IMG/VR virus record: IMGVR_UViG_3300025732_001515
Coordinates: 1 to 33,600 of that record
Source of the DNA: a virus
Length of the DNA stretch: 33,600 nucleotides
Direction: 5' to 3' (one strand)
Below, piece by piece: positions 23,192 through 30,913 of this stretch. The translations under genes and the position numbers were made by a program. Each line of letters starts with the position of its first letter. Positions within the stretch are counted from its first letter, which is position 1. The notes beneath the pieces were generated by a model. That model was not told where the DNA came from. It saw only the letters and a program-made list of their open reading frames with translations, and did no database searches.

Positions 23192-24431
23192 AAAAGTTAC
23201 AGTTATTGGAGCGGGAGGTCACGTTGGCCTTCCGTTTTCTCTTGTCGTTGCGGATGCAGGACATAAAGTTTGTGGTGTAGATTTGAATGAAGAACTTATT
23301 CTTGAGTTAGAAGAAGGTAATGTTCCTTATGTTGAACATGGTGCCGCAGAACTTTTAGCAAAGCATTTGAAGACTGAAAACATATTTTTCACAACCAATC
23401 CATCTTTCATCAAAGAAAGTGATATTGTATGCATTATGCTTGGCACACCTGTTGATGAAGAAAACAATCCACGACTAGATGATTTGTTCAACTTTGTTGA
23501 TAACACTCTTATACCTTATATGAAGAAAGATACTTTGGTGATGCTAAGATCAACAGTATCACCGGGCACAACAGAAATTCTTCGTGATCGTATTGAAGAA
23601 AAGACTAAATGGGTAGAAGGTGTAGATTTTTATCTGACGTTTGTTCCTGAAAGAGTTCTACAGACAAAAGGTATTGAAGAGACTGCCACTCTACCAGCAC
23701 TAGTTGGTGCCTGTTCTATAATGTCTTTTTATAAGGCTAGAGACTTTTTACAAACATTCGTCAAGGCTGAAATCATTCGTCTAAAAGCAAGAGAGGCAGA
23801 GATTGCCAAACTCATGACGAATATGTATAGGTATGTTACCTTTGCTCTTGCCAATGAGTTTTGGATGATTGGTGAAAAGCAAGGTGTAGATATGCATAAT
23901 GTCATCAAGGCAGCAAATCTTGGTTATGAAAGAAATGCTATTCCTTTACCAGGTCCGAATGTCGGCGGCCCATGTCTATTCAAAGACGGTCGATTTCTTC
24001 TATCAGACATTCCGTTTGCCGATCTTATTCAGACTTCGTTTCATATCAATGAAGGTATGCCAGACTACATCTTCAATCGTATCAAGGAGATGAATCCTAA
24101 GATAAGATGTGTTTTGATTCTTGGTGCGACCTTCAAGAAGGACTGCGACGATACAAGAAACAGTCTATCATATAAGATGAAGAAGGTATGTAGAAAGAAT
24201 GGAGCCGAGGTGTATATGTGGGATGACTATGTTCCGTGGCCAAAGGACAAAGGTTTTCCATACAGAGAACATTTTGATGCTGTTATTGTAATGACACCAC
24301 ATACAGGCACAGAAAAGAAATGGCCACTAAATGATTTTAATGATGATTGTATTATGGCAGATATCTGGAAGATGTATCCAGAAAGTAAACTAAGTAATTC
24401 AGGCATTTATAGAGTTGGAGATATACGATGA
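23166..24431 (+). CDS. nucleotide-sugar 6-dehydrogenase (UDP-glucose/UDP-ManNAc dehydrogenase family)
   Basis: 421 residues. VTVIGAGGHVGLPFS is the NAD-binding loop, TPVDEENNPRLDDL and RSTVSPGTTEIL are family blocks, and GGPCLFKDGRFL has the catalytic cysteine C270. The C-terminal UDP-binding domain (LGATFKKDCDDTRNSLSYK) is typical. It oxidises the C6 hydroxyl of a UDP-sugar to a uronic acid using two NAD+. The first residues before VTVIG are a short extra leader. GPC replaces the more common GxC-LPKD spelling (here LFKD). The ATG at 23166 is 10 bases after GGAG (23152-23155). Confidence 0.9.
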   Translation: MNTADSTPKKVTVIGAGGHVGLPFSLVVADAGHKVCGVDLNEELILELEEGNVPYVEHGAAELLAKHLKTENIFFTTNPSFIKESDIVCIMLGTPVDEENNPRLDDLFNFVDNTLIPYMKKDTLVMLRSTVSPGTTEILRDRIEEKTKWVEGVDFYLTFVPERVLQTKGIEETATLPALVGACSIMSFYKARDFLQTFVKAEIIRLKAREAEIAKLMTNMYRYVTFALANEFWMIGEKQGVDMHNVIKAANLGYERNAIPLPGPNVGGPCLFKDGRFLLSDIPFADLIQTSFHINEGMPDYIFNRIKEMNPKIRCVLILGATFKKDCDDTRNSLSYKMKKVCRKNGAEVYMWDDYVPWPKDKGFPYREHFDAVIVMTPHTGTEKKWPLNDFNDDCIMADIWKMYPESKLSNSGIYRVGDIR

Positions 24432-25420
24432 GGATTTTGGTTACAGGTAGTGAAGGTTCACTAATGCAGGCGGTCATTCCGCTACTATTAAACAAAGGAC
24501 ATGTTGTCTATGGTGTAGACAATCTAGCACGATATGGTGAACGTCTAGGACATGCCGGCACAGATTATACATTTATCAAGTGTGATCTTACAGACCGATT
24601 AAATGTTGATAAGTTGGTAGAGCAAGTGAAGCCTGACTATATTATTCAGGCTGCTGCTACCATCTATGGTGTAGGCGGATTCAACAAGTATTGTGGTGAG
24701 ATGTATAAGGATATTACACTACACGATAACGTCCTTCGTGCTGCTGTTGCTCATGAAGTGAAAAAGGTAGTTTATATTTCATCTTCTATGGTATATGAGA
24801 ACTGTCCACAAGACATCGCTTATCCTGTTCCAGAGGATATTGTTGACAGCAATCCTGCTCCTTATACAGACTATGGTCTATCAAAGTTTGTTGGTGAAAG
24901 AGTGTCAAAAGCATATCTAAAGCAGCATGGTCTAAAGTATACCATCTGGCGTCCATTCAACATCATTACACCATATGAAAGAAGCGAGTCAGAAGAAGTT
25001 GGCATCTCACATGTCTTTGCTGACTATATCAAGAATATTGTGGTTGATAAGAAGAAGCCTCTGCCTATTCTTGGTGATGGTTATCAGATTCGGTGCTTTA
25101 CATGGATTGATGAGGTTGCTGCTGCCATTGCTGACTATTCATTCTCTGAAAAGACAGATAATGAGACTTACAATCTAGGTAATCCAGAACCAATCTCTAT
25201 GCGTGTTCTTGCTGAGAAGATTAAAGACATTGCAGCAAAAGAATTTATGCTTCTAGAAGATTACTTCCTACTATATGAATCAATAGGTGATTATGAGAAC
25301 GATGTTCGTGTTCGTATTCCTGATTGTGAGAAGGCCAAGAGAGACCTTGGATGGGAAGCAAAGATGAAAGTTGATGATTCAATTCGTATGTGTCTCAAGC
25401 ATGTTGTGGAGGTGAAATGA
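24428..25420 (+). CDS. NAD-dependent nucleotide-sugar epimerase/dehydratase (extended SDR)
   Basis: 330 residues. ILVTGSEGSLMQAVIPLLL gives the dinucleotide loop with a Glu-Gly-Ser variant (TGxxGxxG altered to TGSEGSLM). SSSMVYEN supplies the catalytic Ser, YTDYGLSKF the Tyr-x-x-x-Lys, and RPFNIITPYE matches the usual RPFNxYGP. The segment AAATIYGVGGFNKYC has some likeness to GDP-fucose synthase, so completing GDP-fucose from the GMD product is a possible role, but a UDP-sugar epimerase is at least as likely. ATGA at both ends. Confidence 0.8.
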   Translation: MRILVTGSEGSLMQAVIPLLLNKGHVVYGVDNLARYGERLGHAGTDYTFIKCDLTDRLNVDKLVEQVKPDYIIQAAATIYGVGGFNKYCGEMYKDITLHDNVLRAAVAHEVKKVVYISSSMVYENCPQDIAYPVPEDIVDSNPAPYTDYGLSKFVGERVSKAYLKQHGLKYTIWRPFNIITPYERSESEEVGISHVFADYIKNIVVDKKKPLPILGDGYQIRCFTWIDEVAAAIADYSFSEKTDNETYNLGNPEPISMRVLAEKIKDIAAKEFMLLEDYFLLYESIGDYENDVRVRIPDCEKAKRDLGWEAKMKVDDSIRMCLKHVVEVK

Positions 25421-25977
25421 ATAAGCCAGTGATTATTGATATTGGTTCTGGCCCACATCCTAAGCCCGATGCAACATACAAGATGGATTTGCACCAGTGG
25501 GCAGGTGTAACTCACGTTCACGATCTTAGACATGTGCCATATCCTTTTGAAGCAGACTTTGCCGACAAAGTTTATTTTGGTGATGTGATTGAACATCTAA
25601 CAAAGTTTGATGCACCTAAGGTTCTAAAAGAAATCAAGCGCATTATGAAGACGGGTGCTACACTAGAAATTACTTGTCCCGATGTTCTATGGATTATGGA
25701 ACGCATCGTTCATAAAGATTGGGATGAAAAGGCCAATGTGTCTTGGCTTCGTATGCATCCTGATCCATTTGAGAATGCCATGGACTATTTGTTTGGTGGT
25801 TGGCGTCATCCTGACGAACACAAGATTCCTGGTATGGGACATATCAATGGATTTTGTGAAGAGTCTTTGACCAAACTACTCTATGAATGTGGTTTCACCA
25901 GAGTTTATAGAGTAGAAGATGATCGTAATCCTGCGCCTGCTCGTTGGGCCGTATTAAAGGTGAATGCTATAAAATGA
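25417..25977 (+). CDS. class I SAM methyltransferase (type 11-like)
   Basis: 186 residues, opening VIIDIGSGPHPKPDATYKMD (motif I). DVIEHLTKFDAPKVLKEIKR and TLEITCPDVLW are the conserved following strands. The middle WIMERIVHKDWDE and GHINGFCEESLTKLL match phage- and LPS-cluster methyltransferases. Likely sugar methylation. Shine-Dalgarno GGAGGTG before the ATG, which overlaps the upstream stop as ATGA. Confidence 0.83.
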   Translation: MNKPVIIDIGSGPHPKPDATYKMDLHQWAGVTHVHDLRHVPYPFEADFADKVYFGDVIEHLTKFDAPKVLKEIKRIMKTGATLEITCPDVLWIMERIVHKDWDEKANVSWLRMHPDPFENAMDYLFGGWRHPDEHKIPGMGHINGFCEESLTKLLYECGFTRVYRVEDDRNPAPARWAVLKVNAIK

Positions 25978-26921
25978 GAACATTTGTTGTAACAGGTTGT
26001 AATGGATATATTGGCAGTCATATGTGCCATGAACTTGGTGCATTATATAATGACTGTCACATTATAGGTATCGATAGAGTTCAAAAGAAGCATCTCAAGC
26101 ATTTGTATGACGAGTTCATTCAGGTAGACTTGGCTCTTGATCCTATCGTTCTATCAAATGGAAAGAAACGGCACATTGATGCCGTTTTTCATTTTGCTGC
26201 TGAGATATCTGTTGAAGAAGGTGAGTCAGATCCATGGAAGTATTACTTTAACAATGTGACAGGCACGCTTCGTATGATGAAAGAAGCAAAGCAATATGGC
26301 ATAAAGAACTTTATCTTTTCATCTACGGCTGCTGTATATGGTAAGTCAGAGAGTTCAACGTTTGGTCATCTATTTGAGACATGTCCGATCAATCCTTATT
26401 CTGTATATGGTAAGAGTAAAGCCATGATTGAGAATGTTCTACTAGATGAAAAAGAAATGAACTGTGCCATTCTTCGGTACTTTAATGTTGCTGGTAGAAA
26501 TCGAAGAGCAAATCTATACGAGGAACATGATCCTGAAACACATTTGATTCCTTTGCTTGTCAGAGGAGAAGATCCTGTAATCTACGGAACAGATTATTGG
26601 ACAAAAGACGGAACATGTGTCAGAGACTTTATTGATGTTAGGGATGTTTGCCGGGCTCATACACTAGCGTATAGATATATGGAAGAAAAGAATGAAAGTC
26701 TCCTTCTAAATATAGGAAGTGGTAAAGGATATTCCGTAAAAGAAGTTGTTGACAAAGTGAACGAAATCATTCATAATGGCAAGATGAATGTTAGATATGA
26801 GGAAAGGAGACCTGGTGATGTTTCCTATCTTGTGGCCGATACTACAAAGATAAAAGAACTATTGGATTTCCAACCACAATATTCACTGGAAGATATTATA
26901 GAAAGTATGAAAGATGTATGA
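25974..26921 (+). CDS. galE: UDP-glucose 4-epimerase (GalE)
   Basis: 315 residues (typical GalE 325-340). TGCNGYIGSHMCHEL is the NAD-binding loop, HFAAEISVEEGESDP a family block, SSTAAVYG with YSVYGKSK the catalytic Ser and YxxxK, and LRYFNVAGRNR then TCVRDFIDVRDVCRAH complete the GalE pattern. It interconverts UDP-glucose and UDP-galactose, or the N-acetyl forms. ATGA with the methyltransferase. Last gene of the contiguous sugar cluster. Confidence 0.93.
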   Translation: MRTFVVTGCNGYIGSHMCHELGALYNDCHIIGIDRVQKKHLKHLYDEFIQVDLALDPIVLSNGKKRHIDAVFHFAAEISVEEGESDPWKYYFNNVTGTLRMMKEAKQYGIKNFIFSSTAAVYGKSESSTFGHLFETCPINPYSVYGKSKAMIENVLLDEKEMNCAILRYFNVAGRNRRANLYEEHDPETHLIPLLVRGEDPVIYGTDYWTKDGTCVRDFIDVRDVCRAHTLAYRYMEEKNESLLLNIGSGKGYSVKEVVDKVNEIIHNGKMNVRYEERRPGDVSYLVADTTKIKELLDFQPQYSLEDIIESMKDV

Positions 26922-27231
26922 ATATATAGCAAAAGTTGTGAGAATTGTTGATGGTGATACCGTAGATGTTTTAGTCGATCTTGGATTTCATATCTCAATT
27001 GAAATAAAACTTAGATTGTATGGACTCAATGCACCAGAACTAAAAGAAGAAGCAGGTAAGACTACAAGGGATTATCTATTCTCTCGATTATATAATAAGA
27101 CTGTAACAATCAAAACAGTAAAAGATCGACAAGAAAAATATGGTCGATATCTAGCCACCATCATCCTCGATGGTGAAAACATTAACGAAGACCTTTTGAA
27201 TAAAGGTTATGCAGTAAAGTATATGGTGTAA
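26914..27231 (+). CDS. staphylococcal nuclease-like (SNase) protein
   Basis: 105 residues with the three catalytic positions of thermonuclease: IVDGDTVDV (11-19), RLYGLNAPE (R34, E42) and KYGRYLA (R78), equivalent to R35, E43 and R87. There is no signal peptide, so it acts inside the cell, unlike secreted staphylococcal nuclease. It is a Ca2+-dependent DNA/RNA hydrolase by family. The start ATG overlaps the galE end by eight bases. Confidence 0.9.
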   Translation: MYEYIAKVVRIVDGDTVDVLVDLGFHISIEIKLRLYGLNAPELKEEAGKTTRDYLFSRLYNKTVTIKTVKDRQEKYGRYLATIILDGENINEDLLNKGYAVKYMV

Positions 27232-27232
27232 C

Positions 27233-27451
27233 ATGGACAAATGGGAAAAACTAAAACACTACATCAATGCCGACATTTCACATGCGGTTCATTACTCACA
27301 CGATAAGTTGTTTGAACACAATGTTTCGCTACGGTATAAGAAATACATGGAAGACTTAGAGAAAGAGGAGCAGGAGTATCTTGCTGCTAAAATAGAAAAA
27401 GCAAAAGAAATTCATAAAGAAATGATGAACGACTTACAGGGGCTATCATGA
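27233..27451 (+). CDS. hypothetical protein, 72 aa, helical
   Basis: A soluble, strongly charged protein; residues 33-66 (YKKYMEDLEKEEQEYLAAKI...) should form a long helix or coiled coil. One base after the SNase stop, and ATGA with the acyl-CoA dehydrogenase gene, so all three are likely co-translated. Not recognised. Confidence 0.75.
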   Translation: MDKWEKLKHYINADISHAVHYSHDKLFEHNVSLRYKKYMEDLEKEEQEYLAAKIEKAKEIHKEMMNDLQGLS

Positions 27452-29160
27452 AATATACAGCACCATTAGCATCAACACTATTTCTTCTCCGTGATGTTCT
27501 AGGTTTCAATAATGAGAATACTGAGGCAATCTTAACAGAAGCAGCAAAACTATGTGAGGATGTTATTGCACCTACTAATCAGAAAGGGGATGAAATCGGA
27601 GCAAGGAGACTTTCAACTGGCGATGTTGAAGTTCCATTTTGTTTTCATGAACCTTGGAAGCAGTTCACAGAAGGAGGATGGCTTGGTTTATCAGTTCCTG
27701 AAACCTATGGCGGACAGGGTATGCCGTTTACACTTGCGGTGGCGTTCAACGAGTTTGTATCCTCTTCTAATATGGCTTGGTCTCTATATCCTGGCATTAC
27801 TCGTGGAGCTATCAAGACCCTGCTAGTGTCTGGTTCAGCACCACAGAAAGAACATTTCATTCCTCCAATGGTTCGTGGTGAATGGACAGGAACAATGTGT
27901 TTAACAGAACCGCATTGCGGCACTGATCTTGGTTTGCTAAAGACTAAAGCAGTAGACAAGCACAATGGTTCATTTGAAATCACAGGTCAGAAAATTTTTA
28001 TCTCTGGTGGTGATCATGATCTAACAAAGAACATTCTTCATCTTGTTCTAGCAAGAGTTGAAGGTGATCCAGAAGGCGTCAAGGGTATCAGTCTATTTGC
28101 TGTGCCTAAGTTTTTGGTTAATCTATCACACAACAATGTATCTGCTGGTGCTATTGAAGAAAAGATGGGTATTCATGGTTCACCAACTTGTGTTATGAAC
28201 TTTGATGGTGCTACAGGTTTTCTTATTGGAGAACGCTGTAAGGGTCTTCAAGGTATGTTTGTTATGATGAACGAATTAAGGTTAGGTTGTGCTATTCACG
28301 GTCTATCACAATCGGAGTTGGCTTATCAAAATGGAGTGCAATATGCTAAAGAGCGTAAGCAAGGTTATTCTCTGGTTTCTCGTGATTCTGGTACTGTATC
28401 TATTGTGGATCATCCTGACGTTCGCCGTATGCTCCTTGATGTTAGGTCTATCAACGAGGCTGCTAGGTTTCTAATACTAGAAGCAGCAACATTGGTTGAT
28501 GTTGTAAATGCTGATGGATCTACAACAGACATGGCAGTAGAAGCAGATATCAAGAGACAGAAGGAAGATGCCGAAGATCGCCTTGGTCTAATGACTCCAG
28601 TTCTCAAAGGTGTTATTACCGATTATGGTGTTGAGAATGCTATCAAGATGCAGCAAGTATGGGGCGGTCATGGATATGTTCGTGACAATGGTATGGAACA
28701 GATTGTCCGTGATGCTCGTATTGCTATGATCTATGAAGGTGCGAATGGTATTCAGGCACTTGATCTTGTTGGTCGTAAGTTGCCTAAGAACATGGGTCGT
28801 GCTATTACTAAGTTCTTCAAGGACAGTGAAAGTTTCTTGACGAATGCTTATGAAAAAGATATAAATCCAATCGTGCAACCAATGACAAGAGCATTGAATG
28901 AACTAAAGCAAGCAACGGAATGGTTGATGCATAATGCTATCAAGAATCCAAACAATGCTGGTTCTGCTTCTTACGACTATATGAAGATGATGGGACTTGT
29001 TATGCTTGGTATGGCACACATCAAGATTTGTCTAAAGACGAATGATAAGACTCGCCATGACAATGCCACATACTTCATGCAGCGTATTCTACCGGAGACA
29101 AGTTTTCTGTTGCAGCGTATTAGAGAAGGTTCTGACACTATGATGGGAGCGGAGTTTTGA
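27448..29160 (+). CDS. acyl-CoA dehydrogenase, DmdC-like
   Basis: 570 residues, intact. Long-form acyl-CoA dehydrogenase: FAEGGW-like TEGGWLGLSVPETYGGQG, then MAWSLYPGITRGAI, the FAD segment EWTGTMCLTEPHCGTDLG, GQKIFISGGDHDL, KMGIHGSPTCVMNF, and IYEGANGIQALDLVGRK, where E430 is the catalytic base position. These blocks follow, almost word for word, the alphaproteobacterial 3-methylmercaptopropionyl-CoA dehydrogenase (DmdC) and its fatty-acyl relatives. DmdC oxidises MMPA-CoA to methylthioacryloyl-CoA in DMSP breakdown. Substrate cannot be told from sequence by eye. Base use resembles neighbours. It would be an auxiliary metabolic gene. The last 33 bases recur at 29457. Confidence 0.93.
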   Translation: MKYTAPLASTLFLLRDVLGFNNENTEAILTEAAKLCEDVIAPTNQKGDEIGARRLSTGDVEVPFCFHEPWKQFTEGGWLGLSVPETYGGQGMPFTLAVAFNEFVSSSNMAWSLYPGITRGAIKTLLVSGSAPQKEHFIPPMVRGEWTGTMCLTEPHCGTDLGLLKTKAVDKHNGSFEITGQKIFISGGDHDLTKNILHLVLARVEGDPEGVKGISLFAVPKFLVNLSHNNVSAGAIEEKMGIHGSPTCVMNFDGATGFLIGERCKGLQGMFVMMNELRLGCAIHGLSQSELAYQNGVQYAKERKQGYSLVSRDSGTVSIVDHPDVRRMLLDVRSINEAARFLILEAATLVDVVNADGSTTDMAVEADIKRQKEDAEDRLGLMTPVLKGVITDYGVENAIKMQQVWGGHGYVRDNGMEQIVRDARIAMIYEGANGIQALDLVGRKLPKNMGRAITKFFKDSESFLTNAYEKDINPIVQPMTRALNELKQATEWLMHNAIKNPNNAGSASYDYMKMMGLVMLGMAHIKICLKTNDKTRHDNATYFMQRILPETSFLLQRIREGSDTMMGAEF

Positions 29161-29161
29161 T
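29128..29161 (+). repeat. 34-bp imperfect direct repeat, copy 1
   Basis: This covers the last 11 codons of the acyl-CoA dehydrogenase plus the TTG start of the next gene, and differs from copy 2 (29457-29490) at two positions (C/T at the 10th base and G/C at the 26th). It carries the GGGAG ribosome site used by the downstream gene. Confidence 0.85.
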
Positions 29162-29318
29162 AAAACTTACCGATACCTGTTATGTAACAGATGATGAAAT
29201 GGAAGCGATTGTTTGTTGTGAAAATGGACAATGGGTAAGAATAAACAAAGAATCAAAAATACTTGAACTACTATCAAAAGAAAAAGTTGATGAAATTGTA
29301 AAAAAGAGGAATAAATGA
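29157..29318 (+). CDS. hypothetical protein, 53 aa (TTG start)
   Basis: Begins TTG-ATA-AAA (MIKLTDTCYVTDDEMEAIVC); an acidic and Lys-rich helical protein ending VDEIVKKRNK. The TTG overlaps the upstream TGA (TTGA) and has GGGAG (29145-29149) seven bases before it. The stop makes ATGA with the next gene. Function unknown. It is the first gene in the repeat-flanked mini-cassette. Confidence 0.5.
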   Translation: MIKLTDTCYVTDDEMEAIVCCENGQWVRINKESKILELLSKEKVDEIVKKRNK

Positions 29319-29464
29319 TGAAACGATTCCATTGGAACGGTAGTAAAGAAGTAAAACGCAAGTATTGGCGTTACGGTAAGTTTCGTCAGCGTTTGATTTG
29401 GGGTGCGGATTGGTATCATTATTTATTACAAGATGTGCATAATCGTCGCCCTGTTGGGTTCTGA
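29315..29464 (+). CDS. hypothetical basic protein, 49 aa
   Basis: Begins MMKRFHWNGSKEVKRKYWRY; very basic and aromatic (net positive), which could suit nucleic-acid binding. Starts by ATGA (ATG 29315; ATG 29318 also possible), and its last codons run into the second repeat copy. Unknown function. Confidence 0.55.
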   Translation: MMKRFHWNGSKEVKRKYWRYGKFRQRLIWGADWYHYLLQDVHNRRPVGF

Positions 29465-29490
29465 TACTATGATGGGAGCGCAGTTTTGAT
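29457..29490 (+). repeat. 34-bp imperfect direct repeat, copy 2
   Basis: 32 of 34 bases match 29128-29161. It includes the end of the 49-residue gene, a GGGAG ribosome site (29474-29478) and the TTG start of the gene at 29486, so both copies place the same initiation signal before a gene. Confidence 0.85.
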
Positions 29491-29689
29491 TTTTGATTAC
29501 AAAGAAGATGTTTGTAAGTATGTTGTCCATTCCAAGAAGAATGGAAATGAGTTTGCTATTTCGTTTCCCTCCATGGATCAGGTTGCTGACTATGTAGAAA
29601 CAGAAAAGAATGTAACAGGTGTGTGGAAAGTAGTATCACAGAAGATTCCACCAGAAGTATATACGAGAAGAGTGAAGGATGTGGATTAG
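29486..29689 (+). CDS. hypothetical protein, 67 aa (TTG start)
   Basis: Reads MIFDYKEDVCKYVVHSKKNG, then FAISFPSMDQVADYVETEKN. A mixed alpha/beta protein whose pattern (F-x-F-x-S-x-x-x-V/A-x-x-Y-V) looks like a small regulator fold, but I do not recognise it. The TTG start has GGGAG seven bases upstream inside the repeat, an arrangement identical to the gene at 29157. Overlaps the next gene by 11 bases. Confidence 0.65.
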   Translation: MIFDYKEDVCKYVVHSKKNGNEFAISFPSMDQVADYVETEKNVTGVWKVVSQKIPPEVYTRRVKDVD

Positions 29690-29828
29690 TATTCATCAAG
29701 ATAGTATCATTGTTTGTCGTCGATGCAGTAGATACAAATGGCTAAGACCATATGATGAGTTTCTTTGTAGCACATGGTCTAGGCATATCAGAATGACCAA
29801 TAGAAGAATGAGGAAAAAGTATGTATGA
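29679..29828 (+). CDS. small cysteine-containing basic protein, 49 aa
   Basis: Reads MWISIHQDSIIVCRRCSRYK, with a C-x-x-C and a third cysteine (FLCSTW) near residue 30, and an Arg-rich end. It may bind zinc, though a fourth ligand is not obvious (a nearby His is possible). ATGA overlap with the next gene supports it. The start ATG 29679 lies inside the end of the preceding gene. Function unknown. Confidence 0.55.
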   Translation: MWISIHQDSIIVCRRCSRYKWLRPYDEFLCSTWSRHIRMTNRRMRKKYV

Positions 29829-30061
29829 CGAAATATTTGATGATAATCTCAATGGTGGTATTCCCCACGGTTACTAATGCTCAACTAGCAATGACAACGG
29901 ACAATCATTCATTGACAAGAGCAACACCTAACGCACCACAAACATCACCAACATATTCTTGGCAACCAAACACAAGTGAAGGTGCTACACAAGGATGGCA
30001 ATCAACTGTTCGTGCAGGCGGTGCAAGGGTAATGATGCCAGAATGGGAAGAGATAGAATAA
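29825..30061 (+). CDS. small exported protein, 78 aa
   Basis: The N-terminus MTKYLMIISMVVFPTVTNAQ is a signal peptide with a likely cleavage after T-N-A (residues 17-19). The mature part is Thr/Ser/Pro/Asn rich (TPNAPQTSPTYSW) and low in charge until the acidic end. An exported or periplasmic protein of unknown role. Starts by ATGA. Confidence 0.65.
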   Translation: MTKYLMIISMVVFPTVTNAQLAMTTDNHSLTRATPNAPQTSPTYSWQPNTSEGATQGWQSTVRAGGARVMMPEWEEIE

Positions 30062-30070
30062 ATGTCAACG

Positions 30071-30093
30071 GGGTGCGACACTTTGTCGCACCC
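30071..30093 (+). terminator. perfect 10-bp hairpin ending the upstream unit
   Basis: GGGTGCGACA (30071-30080) and TGTCGCACCC (30084-30093) with a three-base loop. It is followed by ACTCCTATTG rather than a U-run, and by a promoter eight bases later, much like the 9500 arrangement. Confidence 0.65.
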
Positions 30094-30100
30094 ACTCCTA

Positions 30101-30129
30101 TTGACAATACCTTCGGTTTTTGCTATAAT
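30101..30129 (+). promoter_or_regulatory. consensus sigma70 promoter
   Basis: TTGACA (30101-30106), 17-base spacer, TATAAT (30124-30129). Drives the gene at 30151, whose Shine-Dalgarno GGAGG is at 30141-30145. Confidence 0.9.
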
Positions 30130-30150
30130 GCTTGAAATATCGGAGGTGTC

Positions 30151-30558
30151 ATGGCTCTTTTACCCGTCTATTATACTACCACCAATCTTCGTAAACGCAA
30201 GCCTAAAAAGACTAATACTGCCGAACATATCAAGTGGCTTGAGTCCATGGGTCTTACACCCAAGCAAATCAAAGCAAAGAAAACCAAGAACACTTCCTGG
30301 AAGTCCGAGTATAAAGACTCCTTGCAGGTTGATCGTTCTACCAAGCATCATGAAAAGTCTATTCAAGAGGTGTGTAATGCACCTGCTAACGCCACGGCCA
30401 ATCGGTCTATGATGGCTAATCTACATAAAGAAAACGAAGAAACTCGTAAGGCCATTCTTGACAAGGCCAAGCGGGTGATGCCGCTCTATAACAAAGGTGG
30501 TCTTCAGGTTCTATCCGAGTCTGATGATCTTAAATACTTGAATAAGGTAGCACGATAA
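30151..30558 (+). CDS. conserved basic phage protein, 135 aa
   Basis: Begins MALLPVYYTTTNLRKRKPKK, followed by a Lys/Thr-rich basic central region and a helical part, and ends PLYNKGGLQVLSESDDLKYL. The MALLPVYYTTT opening and NKGG ending strike me as a conserved phage protein of unknown function in marine T4-like phages. Highly basic (net charge strongly positive), so DNA or RNA binding is plausible. It has its own consensus promoter and a GGAGG ribosome site, so it is probably expressed early and strongly. Confidence 0.8.
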   Translation: MALLPVYYTTTNLRKRKPKKTNTAEHIKWLESMGLTPKQIKAKKTKNTSWKSEYKDSLQVDRSTKHHEKSIQEVCNAPANATANRSMMANLHKENEETRKAILDKAKRVMPLYNKGGLQVLSESDDLKYLNKVAR

Positions 30559-30791
30559 TGAGCAAGAAAGCAAGACGTAGACCTTCATGGAAAAAGTATA
30601 TCGGTCCAAGACCGTTTTATATCGATCTAATCAATGATGAAACAGGAGAACTATTTGAGAGGGTCATGGTTAAAGATGGCACCTTTCTTCGTAATATGCT
30701 AAGGAGAGATGGACCTGATATCTTAGAAGAAAAACTAAGACAAGGATTCATCGACCTTGCCGAGAGAACTATTTCAGAGAGAACTAAATAA
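30558..30791 (+). CDS. hypothetical protein, 77 aa
   Basis: Begins MSKKARRRPSWKKYIGPRPF, basic, then YIDLINDETGELFERVMV and a helical end. TAATG with the upstream gene and with the next gene. Not recognised. The repeated coupling suggests a fixed stoichiometry with its neighbours. Confidence 0.75.
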   Translation: MSKKARRRPSWKKYIGPRPFYIDLINDETGELFERVMVKDGTFLRNMLRRDGPDILEEKLRQGFIDLAERTISERTK

Positions 30792-30913
30792 TGAATGAAT
30801 ATGAATCACTAGGTGAACTAGCACTCAACTGGTTGTTCTGGTTTGTTGTAGGCACATTTGTTGCCTACACTATTTTTAGTCTATTGGAGTATCTACGTGG
30901 AAGAGAAGACTAA
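30791..30913 (+). CDS. single-pass membrane protein, 40 aa
   Basis: MNEYESLGELALNW then a hydrophobic helix LFWFVVGTFVAYTIFSLL and LRGRED. The start overlaps the upstream stop (TAATG), and the end overlaps the next gene. Unknown function. Confidence 0.6.
   Translation: MNEYESLGELALNWLFWFVVGTFVAYTIFSLLEYLRGRED

Noticed and set aside
26751-26780. TTGACA-17-CATAAT inside galE
   Set aside because: Coding sequence, weak -10, and about 140 bases before the SNase gene, which is coupled to galE by overlap.
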